Shown: piece by piece, positions 53,879 to 62,648 of the stretch | Numbering within the stretch: position 1 is the stretch's first letter | How the letters are laid out: each line of letters opens with the position of its first letter | NCBI GenBank assembly: GCA_022511205.1 | Contig: JAFLRY010000001.1 | Span: forward strand, 62,001 to 126,000 | DNA: 64,000 bases | Source of the DNA: Eubacterium sp. | GTDB lineage: Bacteria > Bacillota > Clostridia > Oscillospirales > Acutalibacteraceae | Direction: 5' to 3' | The notes under the pieces: generated by a model | Databases searched by the model: none | The model's input: the letters and a program-made list of their open reading frames with translations, nothing else | Told to the model about the DNA's origin: nothing | Translations under genes and position numbers: made by a program

Positions 53879-53983
53879 TTGCAACATTCCTTAATTTACT
53901 GCTGGGCTAAAGGTTTCAAAATTCAATTTTCACTTCGCCGTCTAAATATTTTAACATAAAATTTAATAATAATAAAGATAAAA

Positions 53984-55114
53984 TTATATTTTTTTCAATC
54001 TCTTTAAAAAAATTTCGCAATCCCGCTGAGTAGTAAATGCGGAGGGACACAGGCGAACTGTTCCGCGATCAAGCGTGTTAAAGAATTTGTGAGCAAGCGG
54101 CGAACAGTGAAGCCCCGCTCTGACGGCGATATCCTGCCTTGCGAGAAGCGCCGCCGTTTTTTCGCTTGGATAGTCTTTATAATTAAACGAAATTATCGGC
54201 GCAGAGCTGAACTTTTCAGGCTTCGGGCAATAGAGAACGGCGTTTTGATCTCGCTTTAAGCCGTTATATAAAATATCAGTCATTCGAAGCTCATGATCGT
54301 AAATATTGTTCATTCCTTTTGAATTGATGAAGCTTATCCCCTCGCCCATTGAAATTATTCCAACGTTGTTAAGGGTTCCCGCCTCAAGCCTGTCGGGCAG
54401 AAAATCGGGCTGATACGGATTTTGTGATTCACTTCCCGTGCCGCCGTCTATGATCGTATCGAGATGTACATCTTCATTCACGGCAATAAAGCCCGTGCCC
54501 ATATTGCCGTAAAGGCATTTATGCCCGGGTGCGCAAAGAATATCTATGTTGTCCTTCTCTGAGTTGATCGGCATAACTCCCGCCGCCTGTGCCGCGTCAA
54601 CGATAAATCTTATTCCGTGCCGCCTTGCGAGATTGCCGATTTTTCTCAATGGAAACGCAACGCCGAATACGTTTGAGGCTGCCATACAGACGATCACCGT
54701 GGTGTTGCTTCTGATAAGCCTTTCAAAGTTTTTGACCGTTTCCTCCTCATCAAAATCGTACTGAGCAATATCGAAATCGATAATTCCGTCTTTTCTCAGG
54801 TGATTGACCACTCGCCAGACAGCGTTGTGCTCAAGGGAGGAGATAATGACGTGGTCTCCCCTTTTAACGCTGCCCTTTATCGCCATATTAAGCGCCTGAG
54901 TGCAGTTCATCGTAAAGGCAATATTTTGAGGCTCATAATTAAACATTGCCCCTATTTTTTCACGCACTGAATATATCTTTTCAGCGGTGGCTATGGATGC
55001 AGAGTAGCCTCCCCTGCCGGAATTGAAGCTGTAATTTCTTACGGCGTTCATCGTGCCGTAGATAACGCTTTGCGGCTTTGGATACGATGTTGCCCCGTTG
55101 TCTAAATATATCAA
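53984..55114 (-). CDS. Cysteine desulfurase-like aminotransferase class V
   Basis: A 376-residue PLP enzyme of the NifS/SufS group. N-terminus MIYLDNGATSYPKP, internal-aldimine Lys in the APGHKCLYG segment, and a catalytic-type Cys in AGLHCSPLAH. This subtype removes sulfur (or selenium) from cysteine and is often paired with DUF3343, as here: the DUF3343 stop overlaps this start by 4 bases. Physiological acceptor unknown. Confidence 0.85.
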   Translation of the reverse strand: MIYLDNGATSYPKPQSVIYGTMNAVRNYSFNSGRGGYSASIATAEKIYSVREKIGAMFNYEPQNIAFTMNCTQALNMAIKGSVKRGDHVIISSLEHNAVWRVVNHLRKDGIIDFDIAQYDFDEEETVKNFERLIRSNTTVIVCMAASNVFGVAFPLRKIGNLARRHGIRFIVDAAQAAGVMPINSEKDNIDILCAPGHKCLYGNMGTGFIAVNEDVHLDTIIDGGTGSESQNPYQPDFLPDRLEAGTLNNVGIISMGEGISFINSKGMNNIYDHELRMTDILYNGLKRDQNAVLYCPKPEKFSSAPIISFNYKDYPSEKTAALLARQDIAVRAGLHCSPLAHKFFNTLDRGTVRLCPSAFTTQRDCEIFLKRLKKI

Positions 55115-55326
55115 AGGCGCTCAACCCCCAAAATTTTGATTCCGTTTCTTTGAAGTATTTCAACGGCGTTTCCGTTTCTGTCCTCAACGCTTAAAACGTA
55201 TCCGCAGCCGTCTCCCGGAGCGGGATTTTCAAGCCTTTGCATATATGATTTTATTGCGTTTCGCTGTAAAACGCTTTTCGCGCGCTGCGCGTTGGTAACT
55301 GATCCTACCTTTATATAAATACTCAT
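55111..55326 (-). CDS. DUF3343 putative sulfur/selenium carrier
   Basis: A 71-residue protein with MSIYIKVGSVTNAQRAK and a GDGCGY motif whose single Cys may carry a persulfide. DUF3343 proteins have been proposed as Se/S carriers next to cysteine desulfurases. Its GAGG Shine-Dalgarno lies inside the 3' arm of the hairpin at 55333-55370. The start codon at 55326 is preferred over an upstream in-frame ATG at 55341, which would fall in the hairpin stem. Confidence 0.75.
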   Translation of the reverse strand: MSIYIKVGSVTNAQRAKSVLQRNAIKSYMQRLENPAPGDGCGYVLSVEDRNGNAVEILQRNGIKILGVERL

Positions 55327-55329
55327 AGT

Positions 55330-55370
55330 AAAAAACCTCACTTTCTACATAATATGAGAAAGTGAGGTTT
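55330..55370 (-). terminator. Terminator whose 3' arm carries the DUF3343 ribosome-binding site
   Basis: On the minus strand AAACCTCACTTTC, a 12-base loop, GAAAGTGAGGTTT then TTTAC. The stem is perfect over 13 bases. It likely ends the upstream transporter transcript, yet the AGTGAGG in the 3' arm is the Shine-Dalgarno of the next gene. Confidence 0.8.
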
Positions 55371-55416
55371 AAGTTTAACGATTGATTTGCTTTATCGTAG
55401 CATCAAAGCATAAATC

Positions 55417-57957
55417 TTATTTGTTGATAAGATCCTTATCCTTCTTCTTTTCAGCCTTTTTAGCGGCCTTTTCAAGCTTTCTTGCTTCAAGCTCGGCCTT
55501 TTCCTCGGCGATCTTGGCCTTGGCTTCCTCTTCCTTAAGGCGCTCAGCCTCTTCTGCTCTGAGCTTCGCTTCGTCATAAAGGGCGGCGATCTCATCAAAG
55601 CGGCTGAAGTTTTCCTTCTGGATGAGAAGCTTTCTTGCGGTTATATAGGCATCAGCGGCGCGGTTGAAGGTTGCGTAATCATCCATAGCAAGCTTTGAGG
55701 CCTTGCGGGCCTCCTTGCGCTTTTGCTCAAACGTTTTGATCTCAGCCTTCAGCCTTACAATTTCTTCGATATCCTTGCTCTTTTTGGCTTCGTGAAGCTC
55801 TTTAGAAAGCGCGGCGATGTTCTCGTCACACTCGTCCTCAGCAGCAAAATAGCCTGTAAGAGCGTCCATATCAGGCTCTGCGAATTCCTTAACCGAGCCG
55901 TAATACTTCTCGAAGCTTCTGTGGGAGGAAAGCTTTTTCTTGGCAAGCTCGATCTCAATGGAGCGCATATCCTTTTCCTGCTGATTGGTCTTGGGAAGCG
56001 CTTTCGCCGCTTTAAGTTCTTCCTTAACAGCCTGAACGTCCATATTTCTTATGCCGTCGAGACCCTGATTGTAGACGTTTTGATAAAGAGCTACCTGACG
56101 GATAACGTTATCAGATTCGAACTTATCAAACTCCTCGCAAACGAACTTCGAAATAGCGATCTCTTCGTTGAATTCAAGGGCTTCCTTATAGGCTTTCTTA
56201 GCGGCTTTGCGCTCCGCCTTGTCTTTGATTTTCTTGATATCCTTCTTGGAAACTGCCTTAGGCTCGGCAACCGACATCTCTCTTGCATTATTAACAAGAT
56301 CGATGGCTTCAACAAGCTCACGGTCACTTAAGGCGTTATTTGAATAGTCCTCAAACATTGCGCGAACCTTAAGCACACGGACAACTGATTTCTGCTTTTT
56401 CTCAGTGAAATCATAGAAGAAATAAGGAATAACGTTGAGCGTTGCGCCGATGGCGGCAACGATAATAAGCACGCGGAGAAGCGGAAGCAGTACGCCGTCA
56501 ACGTCATAAAGCGCGTTTGAGGCGTTAAAAATATCCTGTCCGTTCGCCGCTTGCTCCTGAAGCATCTGCCCGATAGTCTGCTGAGCGCCGGGAAGCACTC
56601 TTGACATAAGCGATTGATCGTTAACTACGCGGGTCGCGGTTTCAACGTTCATACCGAGCTTTTCCTGCAATGCGGGCAAAACGCCGGCACTTATAAGAGT
56701 AATAACGTTGCCGATAGTCGCCACCGCGGCAAACATACCGTCGATCCTTTCGCCTGTTTTATACTGCTGATAATCGCGGATATCCGCCTGAATGGACGGG
56801 TTGAGAATATGGGCGAACGCGCCAACGACCGCATTGAAATACAGGCACATAAGAACGAGCCAAATCGTATACTGATTGATCGTGCCGGTAAACAGGATCA
56901 TCATAAGAATGAATATGATATTTAATAAATTCGTAAATATCTGAACGTTCTTTTTGCCCCACTTGCGGATACAGAACGGAGCTAAAAGCATGCCCCAAAG
57001 GGAAGCGTTTCCGTATAACGTTACTATCAATCCGTATGTACTGCCGGAGCTTGCTCCGCCGTAGTTATAGAGCCAATAGAGAATATTGTTGTAAGCGGAT
57101 TCAAGGAAGCCGATCCAGCTGGCAAGAGAAATGATCCAGAAATACTTATTCTTTGCAACGGCTTTCAACGCGTCGATAAACTTAACCTGAATAACGTGGG
57201 TCTTCGCCTGAATGATCTTCTCCTGAGTATTGGCGAAAACGATAACGAGAAGCGCGATACCCGCAATACCGAGGATCGGGAACACAAGTCTGTAAACACG
57301 CACGTCAGTTGAATTCGTGTGGAACACGTTTTCAGCTATAATGGGCATAATGAGGTTTACAACGGTAGGACCGAAGGAGTAAATAACGCTCTTGATAGAA
57401 GAAACGTCCGCCCTTTCCTGAGAGTTCGGAGAAAGAACGTGAATAAGATTCTCGTAAGCATCGTATAAGAAATAATAGAAAAACTGGAGTAAAACATTAA
57501 ATAAAAGTAATACTGCGCACTTTGCTATGTAATCCGCGCTCTTGCCTAAGAATTCACCCGTGCCAAAGATAATGCTGAGCTTATCATACGGGAACCATAC
57601 CATAACAACGAATATTATCGCCGTTGGGATACCCATTGAAAGCAAATACGGTCTGTATTTACCAGCTTTATTTCGCGTGTTATCAATAATATTGGCGCGA
57701 AGTCCCGTAAGCGGGATACCGGAAAGGACGGCAATAACGTAAAGAATATACATATCTGTGGGAGTTATGCCGATCGTACCCGTAATGAATACGTTCGTTG
57801 CGGAAAGAAGGCAGGTGTAGCCCATCTGAACGATGAGATAAAAGCCGATACCGCCGAAGGAATAGGAGGCGATCTCCTTGAAGGACATATATCTGCCCTT
57901 TGGAGGCTTGCTCCAATAATACCTTACGTTGTTTAGCAGTTGTTTGATTTTTTCCAT
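55417..57957 (-). CDS. GPH-family sugar:cation symporter with ~300-residue coiled-coil tail
   Basis: An 846-residue protein. Residues about 1-530 form a twelve-helix MFS transporter of the glycoside-pentoside-hexuronide type (RANIIDNTRNKAGKYRPYL loop, GKKNVQIF segment). The remaining ~300 residues are soluble, mostly helical and rich in Lys/Glu/Ala (KKDIKKIKDKAERKAAKK, later EEEAKAKIAEEKAE). Such a long tail is not usual for the family. It is last of the tautomerase-radical SAM operon and precedes the terminator at 55330-55370. Confidence 0.82.
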   Translation of the reverse strand: MEKIKQLLNNVRYYWSKPPKGRYMSFKEIASYSFGGIGFYLIVQMGYTCLLSATNVFITGTIGITPTDMYILYVIAVLSGIPLTGLRANIIDNTRNKAGKYRPYLLSMGIPTAIIFVVMVWFPYDKLSIIFGTGEFLGKSADYIAKCAVLLLFNVLLQFFYYFLYDAYENLIHVLSPNSQERADVSSIKSVIYSFGPTVVNLIMPIIAENVFHTNSTDVRVYRLVFPILGIAGIALLVIVFANTQEKIIQAKTHVIQVKFIDALKAVAKNKYFWIISLASWIGFLESAYNNILYWLYNYGGASSGSTYGLIVTLYGNASLWGMLLAPFCIRKWGKKNVQIFTNLLNIIFILMMILFTGTINQYTIWLVLMCLYFNAVVGAFAHILNPSIQADIRDYQQYKTGERIDGMFAAVATIGNVITLISAGVLPALQEKLGMNVETATRVVNDQSLMSRVLPGAQQTIGQMLQEQAANGQDIFNASNALYDVDGVLLPLLRVLIIVAAIGATLNVIPYFFYDFTEKKQKSVVRVLKVRAMFEDYSNNALSDRELVEAIDLVNNAREMSVAEPKAVSKKDIKKIKDKAERKAAKKAYKEALEFNEEIAISKFVCEEFDKFESDNVIRQVALYQNVYNQGLDGIRNMDVQAVKEELKAAKALPKTNQQEKDMRSIEIELAKKKLSSHRSFEKYYGSVKEFAEPDMDALTGYFAAEDECDENIAALSKELHEAKKSKDIEEIVRLKAEIKTFEQKRKEARKASKLAMDDYATFNRAADAYITARKLLIQKENFSRFDEIAALYDEAKLRAEEAERLKEEEAKAKIAEEKAELEARKLEKAAKKAEKKKDKDLINK

Positions 57958-57976
57958 ATTTTTACCCCTTTTTTCA

Positions 57977-59077
57977 TTATTTACTATTTAATAAGATGCT
58001 GTTGCCGATCAAATCTTTCATTTGATTTACTGATGAACTGAAAAATTTCTTATAAACTCCGCAAAACTCATTTTCACCTCTGCCGCGTTTACAACCGCAT
58101 CCTCTGCAAAGGGCGAAATAATCGCAACGCTTGCATTTATCTTCTATTGCGAAGCTTTCCTCAATAAAGCATTTTGCCTTTTTTTCACCATGCATCTGCA
58201 AAAAGGACTTTTCGTTAATATTACCAAGCTCCCATTCGTCCGTACAATAGAAATCGCAGGGATACACCGTGCCGTCTCCCTCAACCACGAACTGAACGGA
58301 GCAAAAGCCGTTCATTCCGCATTGCTCGGCATTCCTGCCCTGAAGCAATAAAAGATAATTATCAAAGGAGCGAACGGAAACTCTGTTGCCTCTCATGTTA
58401 TCGTTGTAATAGAGCCTGAACGCCTTTTCAAGGAACTGCGCGTAATCTTCTTCGTTCATATAGATATCGGCGTTATATTCGCCGTCAAAGGGCTTCAGAC
58501 AGTTTATGTACTGGATATCGACAATTCCGTTTTGCTTTAAAAAACGGTAATTATCCCGAACGGTCTCGGCAAGCTTTTTCGTTACGACTGAAAGTACGTT
58601 GAATTCCACGCCGTGCTTTTGCAGAAGCTTGACGCCGTTCATTACGTCATCAAAGGAAGTTTTTCCGTTTGGATAAACTCTGTATGAATTCTGTTCCTCG
58701 TTACCGTCCAGCGAAACGCCGATCAGAAAATTATTTCTTTTGAAAAACGCGCACCACTCGTCATTTATAAGCGTTGCATTGGTCTGCAAGCAATAAATCA
58801 CCTGAGAATTATACGAATTGTAATTATTCACCAATTCAACGAAGTTCTTGAAAAAATCAAGCCCCGAGAGCATCGGTTCTCCGCCCTGAAAGGTGAAGAT
58901 CATCCTCGTTCCCTTAGTGAACTCAACTGCTGATTTTATAATATTCTCAGCGGTTTCAAGACTCATAAAGCCTTTGAAATAATCGCTTCTACCCTCGGAA
59001 AGCGAAGAATAAAAGCAGTATTCACATTTCAAATTGCACGCCGAGGACGATGGCTTTATCATTACCGAAATTGGCAT
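57977..59077 (-). CDS. Anaerobic sulfatase-maturase-like radical SAM protein
   Basis: A 366-residue radical SAM enzyme with CNLKCEYC (Cys 14, 18, 21) for the SAM-binding cluster, then FTFQGGEPML, and a C-terminal SPASM-type set of cysteines (CSVQF...CDFYC...CKRCDYFALCRGCGC) for extra [4Fe-4S] clusters. It resembles anaerobic sulfatase-maturating enzymes that make formylglycine. No sulfatase gene is in this window, so the substrate is open. An AGGTGGAGC precedes the ATG. Confidence 0.85.
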   Translation of the reverse strand: MPISVMIKPSSSACNLKCEYCFYSSLSEGRSDYFKGFMSLETAENIIKSAVEFTKGTRMIFTFQGGEPMLSGLDFFKNFVELVNNYNSYNSQVIYCLQTNATLINDEWCAFFKRNNFLIGVSLDGNEEQNSYRVYPNGKTSFDDVMNGVKLLQKHGVEFNVLSVVTKKLAETVRDNYRFLKQNGIVDIQYINCLKPFDGEYNADIYMNEEDYAQFLEKAFRLYYNDNMRGNRVSVRSFDNYLLLLQGRNAEQCGMNGFCSVQFVVEGDGTVYPCDFYCTDEWELGNINEKSFLQMHGEKKAKCFIEESFAIEDKCKRCDYFALCRGCGCKRGRGENEFCGVYKKFFSSSVNQMKDLIGNSILLNSK

Positions 59078-59085
59078 TGCTCCAC

Positions 59086-59424
59086 CTAAAAGTTCATATT
59101 ATTCCAGCCCCATTGTGATGAGCCGTTGTATTTCACGTAAATCTTATCGGCAGGAATTGCAAGCTCTTCGCCGAAGATCTTGCAAACTTCAACTGTCATT
59201 TTCTCGCACTGAGCATCGGTGGACTTGCCGAAAACTGAGATATCCACGAAAGCCATAGGCACGCTTTCACCCCTGAAATACATAGAGCATTTATCCTCAA
59301 AGCTTATCATCAGCCAGCCCTCGCTTTTCCCGAGAAGCTCAATAGCCTTTCCGAGTCTACTCTTAAGCGCCAGTTCTTTCTCCTTGCTGATCTCAACGTT
59401 TGTATTGGTGTTGATAAACGGCAT
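59086..59424 (-). CDS. MIF-like tautomerase
   Basis: A 112-residue protein with MPFINTNTN at the N-terminus; Pro2 would be the catalytic base after Met removal. Segments KLYVKYNG-like (DKIYVKYNGSSQWGW) and FVDISVFG fit macrophage migration inhibitory factor/phenylpyruvate tautomerase. The gene is 8 bases upstream of the radical SAM gene. Its role in this operon is not known. Confidence 0.85.
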   Translation of the reverse strand: MPFINTNTNVEISKEKELALKSRLGKAIELLGKSEGWLMISFEDKCSMYFRGESVPMAFVDISVFGKSTDAQCEKMTVEVCKIFGEELAIPADKIYVKYNGSSQWGWNNMNF

Positions 59425-59454
59425 TTTAAAACCCCCAATTCGTTTATTAAGTAT

Positions 59455-59483
59455 ATTCTATTATAAAAAAAGGATTAAGTCAA
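59455..59483 (-). promoter_or_regulatory. Promoter of the tautomerase-radical SAM-GPH operon
   Basis: Minus strand TTGACT, 17-base spacer and TAGAAT, starting at the end of the por operon terminator. Confidence 0.6.
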
Positions 59484-59517
59484 CAAAAACAAAGGCAGAC
59501 AAATATTGTCTGCCTTT
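59484..59517 (-). terminator. Intrinsic terminator after porB
   Basis: Minus strand AAAGGCAGAC pairs with GTCTGCCTTT, then GTTTTTG. Confidence 0.9.
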
Positions 59518-59552
59518 ACCTCTTCACTTTTCACTATTACTTATTACTTCAA

Positions 59553-60494
59553 TTATGCGCCCATAACACGGTCGCAGCGCTTGGTGAGTTCATCCCAGCG
59601 GCGGTCTACTTCCTTCTGGAAGGCTTCGATCATCCACTCGTTTTCGGGCTTGAACATATGCTTGAATCTGCCCTGCTTGATGAGCCATTCCTCGATGGGA
59701 ACGTATCTCTTTGGCTCGTAGTTGAGCACCCAAACGCCGTCTATAACCTCAAAAAGAGGCCAGTAGCGCGTTTCAACGGCAAGCTTGCATATCTCCATAA
59801 TATCCCAGGTGTTGTATCTCCAGCCGCGGGGGCAAGGAGCCATAATGTTGAGGAACGCCGCGCCCTTGGTGTAAATCGCCTTTTCGGACTTCACGTGAAG
59901 ATCGCGGAAATTCTGAACGAAGGTGGTCTGCGCAACGTAAGGAACCTTATGCTCCGCAATGATAGCGGATAAATCCTTTCTGTACTGGGTTTTACCGCCC
60001 GATACAGAGCCGACGGGGGTTGTGGTGGTATCGGCAAACATTGGAGTTGCCGAGGAACGCTGGATTCCCGTGTTCATATACGCGCCGTTATCATAGCAAA
60101 CGTAAACCATATCGTGTCCGCGCTCCATAGCGCCTGAAAGAGACTGGAAGCCGATATCGTAAGTACCGCCGTCTCCGCCGAAGGTGATGAACTTAAAGGT
60201 ATCGTTCACCTTGCCCTTGCGCTTCAAAGCGTTGTAAGCACCCTCAACACCGCTGAGGGTAGCGCCGGCGTTTTCAAAGGCGTTGTGGATATAGCTATCC
60301 TTATAAGCGGTGTAAGGATACATAAATGAGGAAACCTCAAGGCAACCCGTGGCGTTGCCAATAACCGCCTTATCACCCGGCTTGATTGCCTTAAGAACGT
60401 TTCTTACGGCGATCGTTCCGCCGCAGCCCGCGCACATTCTGTGTCCGCCCGCAAGGCGCTCTTCCCTGCCGATAAACTCTTTAAAATTATACAT
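59553..60494 (-). CDS. porB: 2-oxoacid:ferredoxin oxidoreductase beta subunit
   Basis: A 313-residue ThDP-binding subunit. It has GHRMCAGCGG near the N-terminus for cluster ligation, the GDGGTYDIGFQSLSGAMERGH ThDP region (about residues 105-125) and the YMNTGIQRSS active-site segment. It closely resembles pyruvate synthase PorB, though keto-isovalerate enzymes (Vor) share this architecture. An AAGGAGG Shine-Dalgarno precedes the ATG. It is the last gene of the T-box-controlled porG-D-A-B operon. Confidence 0.9.
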   Translation of the reverse strand: MYNFKEFIGREERLAGGHRMCAGCGGTIAVRNVLKAIKPGDKAVIGNATGCLEVSSFMYPYTAYKDSYIHNAFENAGATLSGVEGAYNALKRKGKVNDTFKFITFGGDGGTYDIGFQSLSGAMERGHDMVYVCYDNGAYMNTGIQRSSATPMFADTTTTPVGSVSGGKTQYRKDLSAIIAEHKVPYVAQTTFVQNFRDLHVKSEKAIYTKGAAFLNIMAPCPRGWRYNTWDIMEICKLAVETRYWPLFEVIDGVWVLNYEPKRYVPIEEWLIKQGRFKHMFKPENEWMIEAFQKEVDRRWDELTKRCDRVMGA

Positions 60495-60508
60495 TGAAAA
60501 GCACCTCC

Positions 60509-61687
60509 TTATTCTCTTACGCCCATATAGCGGTAGGCTTCTCCAACCTCGCCGCTTTCAGCGATTTTCTCAAGCTCATTATAAATTCCGATCATATCTT
60601 TCACTCTTACGTCACGACCGCCGAGACCATAAACGTAGTTCACCGCAAGGCAATCGGACTTCGCTCTGTAAAGCGCCGTGGTGACCTCCGCGCCGATCGG
60701 TCCGCAGTTGTCGTTATAGCTTTCTGTTCTGTCCATAAGCGCAACGGATTTTACGCCTTTAAGCGCTTCCGCGATCTCGCTTGCGGGGAACGGACGGAAC
60801 AGACGGATCTTGATTAAACCAACCTTTTTGCCCTGCTCTCTCAACTCGTCAACGGCATCCTTAGTGGTGCCTGCCGCCGAGCCGATAATAACTACCGCAA
60901 GCTCCGCGTCGTCCATTTTATATTCTTCAAACAAGCCGTATTCTCTGCCGCTGATCTGCTTGTATTCATTCGCAACGTCAACGGTTACCTGCTTGGCGTT
61001 TTTAAGCGCCTCAGCCTGCGCCCTCTTAGCTTCAAAATAATAGTTTGAAACGCTGTAAGGACCTACCGCCATAGGACATTCGGAATTAAGAAGATAATTC
61101 TCAGGCTCGTATTCGCCTACGAAATCCCTGACCTCTTTATCCTCAAGAAGCTCGATATTCTCAACGGCGTGGGAAGTGATAAAACCGTCCTGGCAGATCA
61201 TAACGGGAAGCATAACGTCCTTATGCTCGGCGATTCTGTATGCCATAACGAGGTTATCGTATACCTCCTGATTGTTTTCAGCGTAAATCTGGATCCAGCC
61301 CGCGTCTCTTGCGCCCATGGAATCGCTGTGGTCGCAGTTTATATTTATTGGGCCTGAAAGCGCTCTGTTTACGAGGGTGAGTACGCAAGGAAGTCTGTTG
61401 GAAGCCGCAAGATAAAGCTCCTCCCACATAAGCGCCATACCTGCCGACGAGGTTGCCGTTACGGAGCGGGCGCCCGCGGACTGAGCGCCGATTACCGCAG
61501 ACATTGCGGAGTGCTCTGACTCAACGGGAATGAATTCGGAATCAACCTGCCCGTTGGCTACGAGCTTTGAAAAATACTGGGGAATTTCGGTGGACGGAGT
61601 GATCGGGAACGCCGCCATAACGTCCGGATTGATCTGGCGAAGCGCTTCCGCTACTGCTTCGTTACCGCTTAATCGGTCTTTTCTCAT
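60509..61687 (-). CDS. porA: 2-oxoacid:ferredoxin oxidoreductase alpha subunit
   Basis: A 392-residue subunit with the N-terminal KDRLSGNEAVAEALRQINP, FPITPSTEIPQYFSK, SSAGMALMWEELY and GYN-like SSIT-type segments, matching PorA. It binds CoA and contributes to the pyruvate site. A GGGGG Shine-Dalgarno lies upstream. Preference for pyruvate over branched 2-oxoacids cannot be set from the motifs I can see. Confidence 0.9.
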   Translation of the reverse strand: MRKDRLSGNEAVAEALRQINPDVMAAFPITPSTEIPQYFSKLVANGQVDSEFIPVESEHSAMSAVIGAQSAGARSVTATSSAGMALMWEELYLAASNRLPCVLTLVNRALSGPININCDHSDSMGARDAGWIQIYAENNQEVYDNLVMAYRIAEHKDVMLPVMICQDGFITSHAVENIELLEDKEVRDFVGEYEPENYLLNSECPMAVGPYSVSNYYFEAKRAQAEALKNAKQVTVDVANEYKQISGREYGLFEEYKMDDAELAVVIIGSAAGTTKDAVDELREQGKKVGLIKIRLFRPFPASEIAEALKGVKSVALMDRTESYNDNCGPIGAEVTTALYRAKSDCLAVNYVYGLGGRDVRVKDMIGIYNELEKIAESGEVGEAYRYMGVRE

Positions 61688-61689
61688 TG

Positions 61690-61992
61690 TTACTTAACCC
61701 CCTTCATCGTGATAGCGCCGGTGTGGCACGCCTTAACGCAGATGCCGCAGCCCTTGCAATGATCGTAGTCAAATTCTCCGCGCTTGCCGTCTACAACGGG
61801 AATAACGCTGTCCGGGCAAACGGGAACGCACAAAAGGCAGTGGATGCAAAGCTCCTCTTTAAGCTCGGGCTTAACGGAGGTCCACTCGCCTGTGTTGAAT
61901 TCAAGGGAGGTCATTTCGCCGTAGATCTGCATACCCTCCGTCAGATCCTGCCATTTGCAGTTCTGATCCAGCTTTTTGATATCTGATTTCAT
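61690..61992 (-). CDS. porD: 2-oxoacid:ferredoxin oxidoreductase delta subunit (2[4Fe-4S])
   Basis: A 100-residue ferredoxin-like subunit with two CxxCxxCxxxC clusters: CIHCLLCVPVCP and CKGCGICVKACH. It transfers electrons from the alpha-beta core to external ferredoxin. A GGAGGAG Shine-Dalgarno precedes the ATG. Confidence 0.92.
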   Translation of the reverse strand: MKSDIKKLDQNCKWQDLTEGMQIYGEMTSLEFNTGEWTSVKPELKEELCIHCLLCVPVCPDSVIPVVDGKRGEFDYDHCKGCGICVKACHTGAITMKGVK

Positions 61993-62006
61993 ATGTATTC
62001 TCCTCC

Positions 62007-62579
62007 CTATTTCACTTCGTTATGCGCCATTTTAAGGGCGTTCATATTGCCCTCGATAACCTCGGGCTTAGAAGAAAACTTGTGTTTGAAGGAAGCTTCC
62101 ATTTCGGTGAGGAAGCTATCCCACTCCATTACCTCGGAAATCTTAACGATACCCGCAAGCATGGGGGTGTTCGGGAAATACTTGCCGAGGCAGGCAACGG
62201 ATACCTTGCGAGCATCGATCGTATAAACCTTGCCCGTATATCCGTTTAAATGCTTCTCAATTTCCTCTTTCGGCTTGGCCGTGTTGATAAGTATAGCGCC
62301 GTCGGGGTTAAGTCCCTCGGTAACGTTGATGGCGTCCAGCAGGCTTTCATCAACGACTACTACGAAATCCGGCTCGTAAATATTAGAATGAACGCGTATC
62401 TCGTTGGGGCTTATTCGGTTATATGCCGTAATGGGCGCGCCCATACGCTCGGGACCGTATTCGGGGAAGCCCTGAACGTATCTGCCCGTTTTAAAGGCAA
62501 CGTCTGCAAGAAGCAGCGCGGCGGTCTTAGCGCCCTGACCTCCTCTGCCGTGCCAGCGGATCTCAACACAATTCTTCAT
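62007..62579 (-). CDS. porG: 2-oxoacid:ferredoxin oxidoreductase gamma subunit
   Basis: A 190-residue subunit starting MKNCVEIRWHGRGGQGAKTAA, the diagnostic gamma N-terminus, with FPEYGPERMGAPI and TPMLAGIVK segments. The ATG at 62579 has an AAGGAG at 8 bases; the TTG two codons upstream is less likely. It is the first gene after the T-box leader. Confidence 0.92.
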   Translation of the reverse strand: MKNCVEIRWHGRGGQGAKTAALLLADVAFKTGRYVQGFPEYGPERMGAPITAYNRISPNEIRVHSNIYEPDFVVVVDESLLDAINVTEGLNPDGAILINTAKPKEEIEKHLNGYTGKVYTIDARKVSVACLGKYFPNTPMLAGIVKISEVMEWDSFLTEMEASFKHKFSSKPEVIEGNMNALKMAHNEVK

Positions 62580-62613
62580 AGTCAAAACTCCTTATGTAAT
62601 AAGACTTTCTAAA

Positions 62614-62648
62614 CAAAAAACGCCTCTCTGCCAAAAGGCAAAGAGGCG
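62614..62648 (-). terminator. T-box terminator
   Basis: Minus strand CGCCTCTTTGCC pairs with GGCAGAGAGGCG (one mismatch), followed by TTTTTTG, 35 bases before the porG start codon. It is mutually exclusive with the antiterminator that includes the T-box sequence. Confidence 0.92.

Noticed and set aside
55382-55579. Plus-strand Ser/Ala-rich open frame at the GPH tail
   Set aside because: Antisense of the repetitive charged tail; no promoter or Shine-Dalgarno, and it overlaps a well-supported gene.
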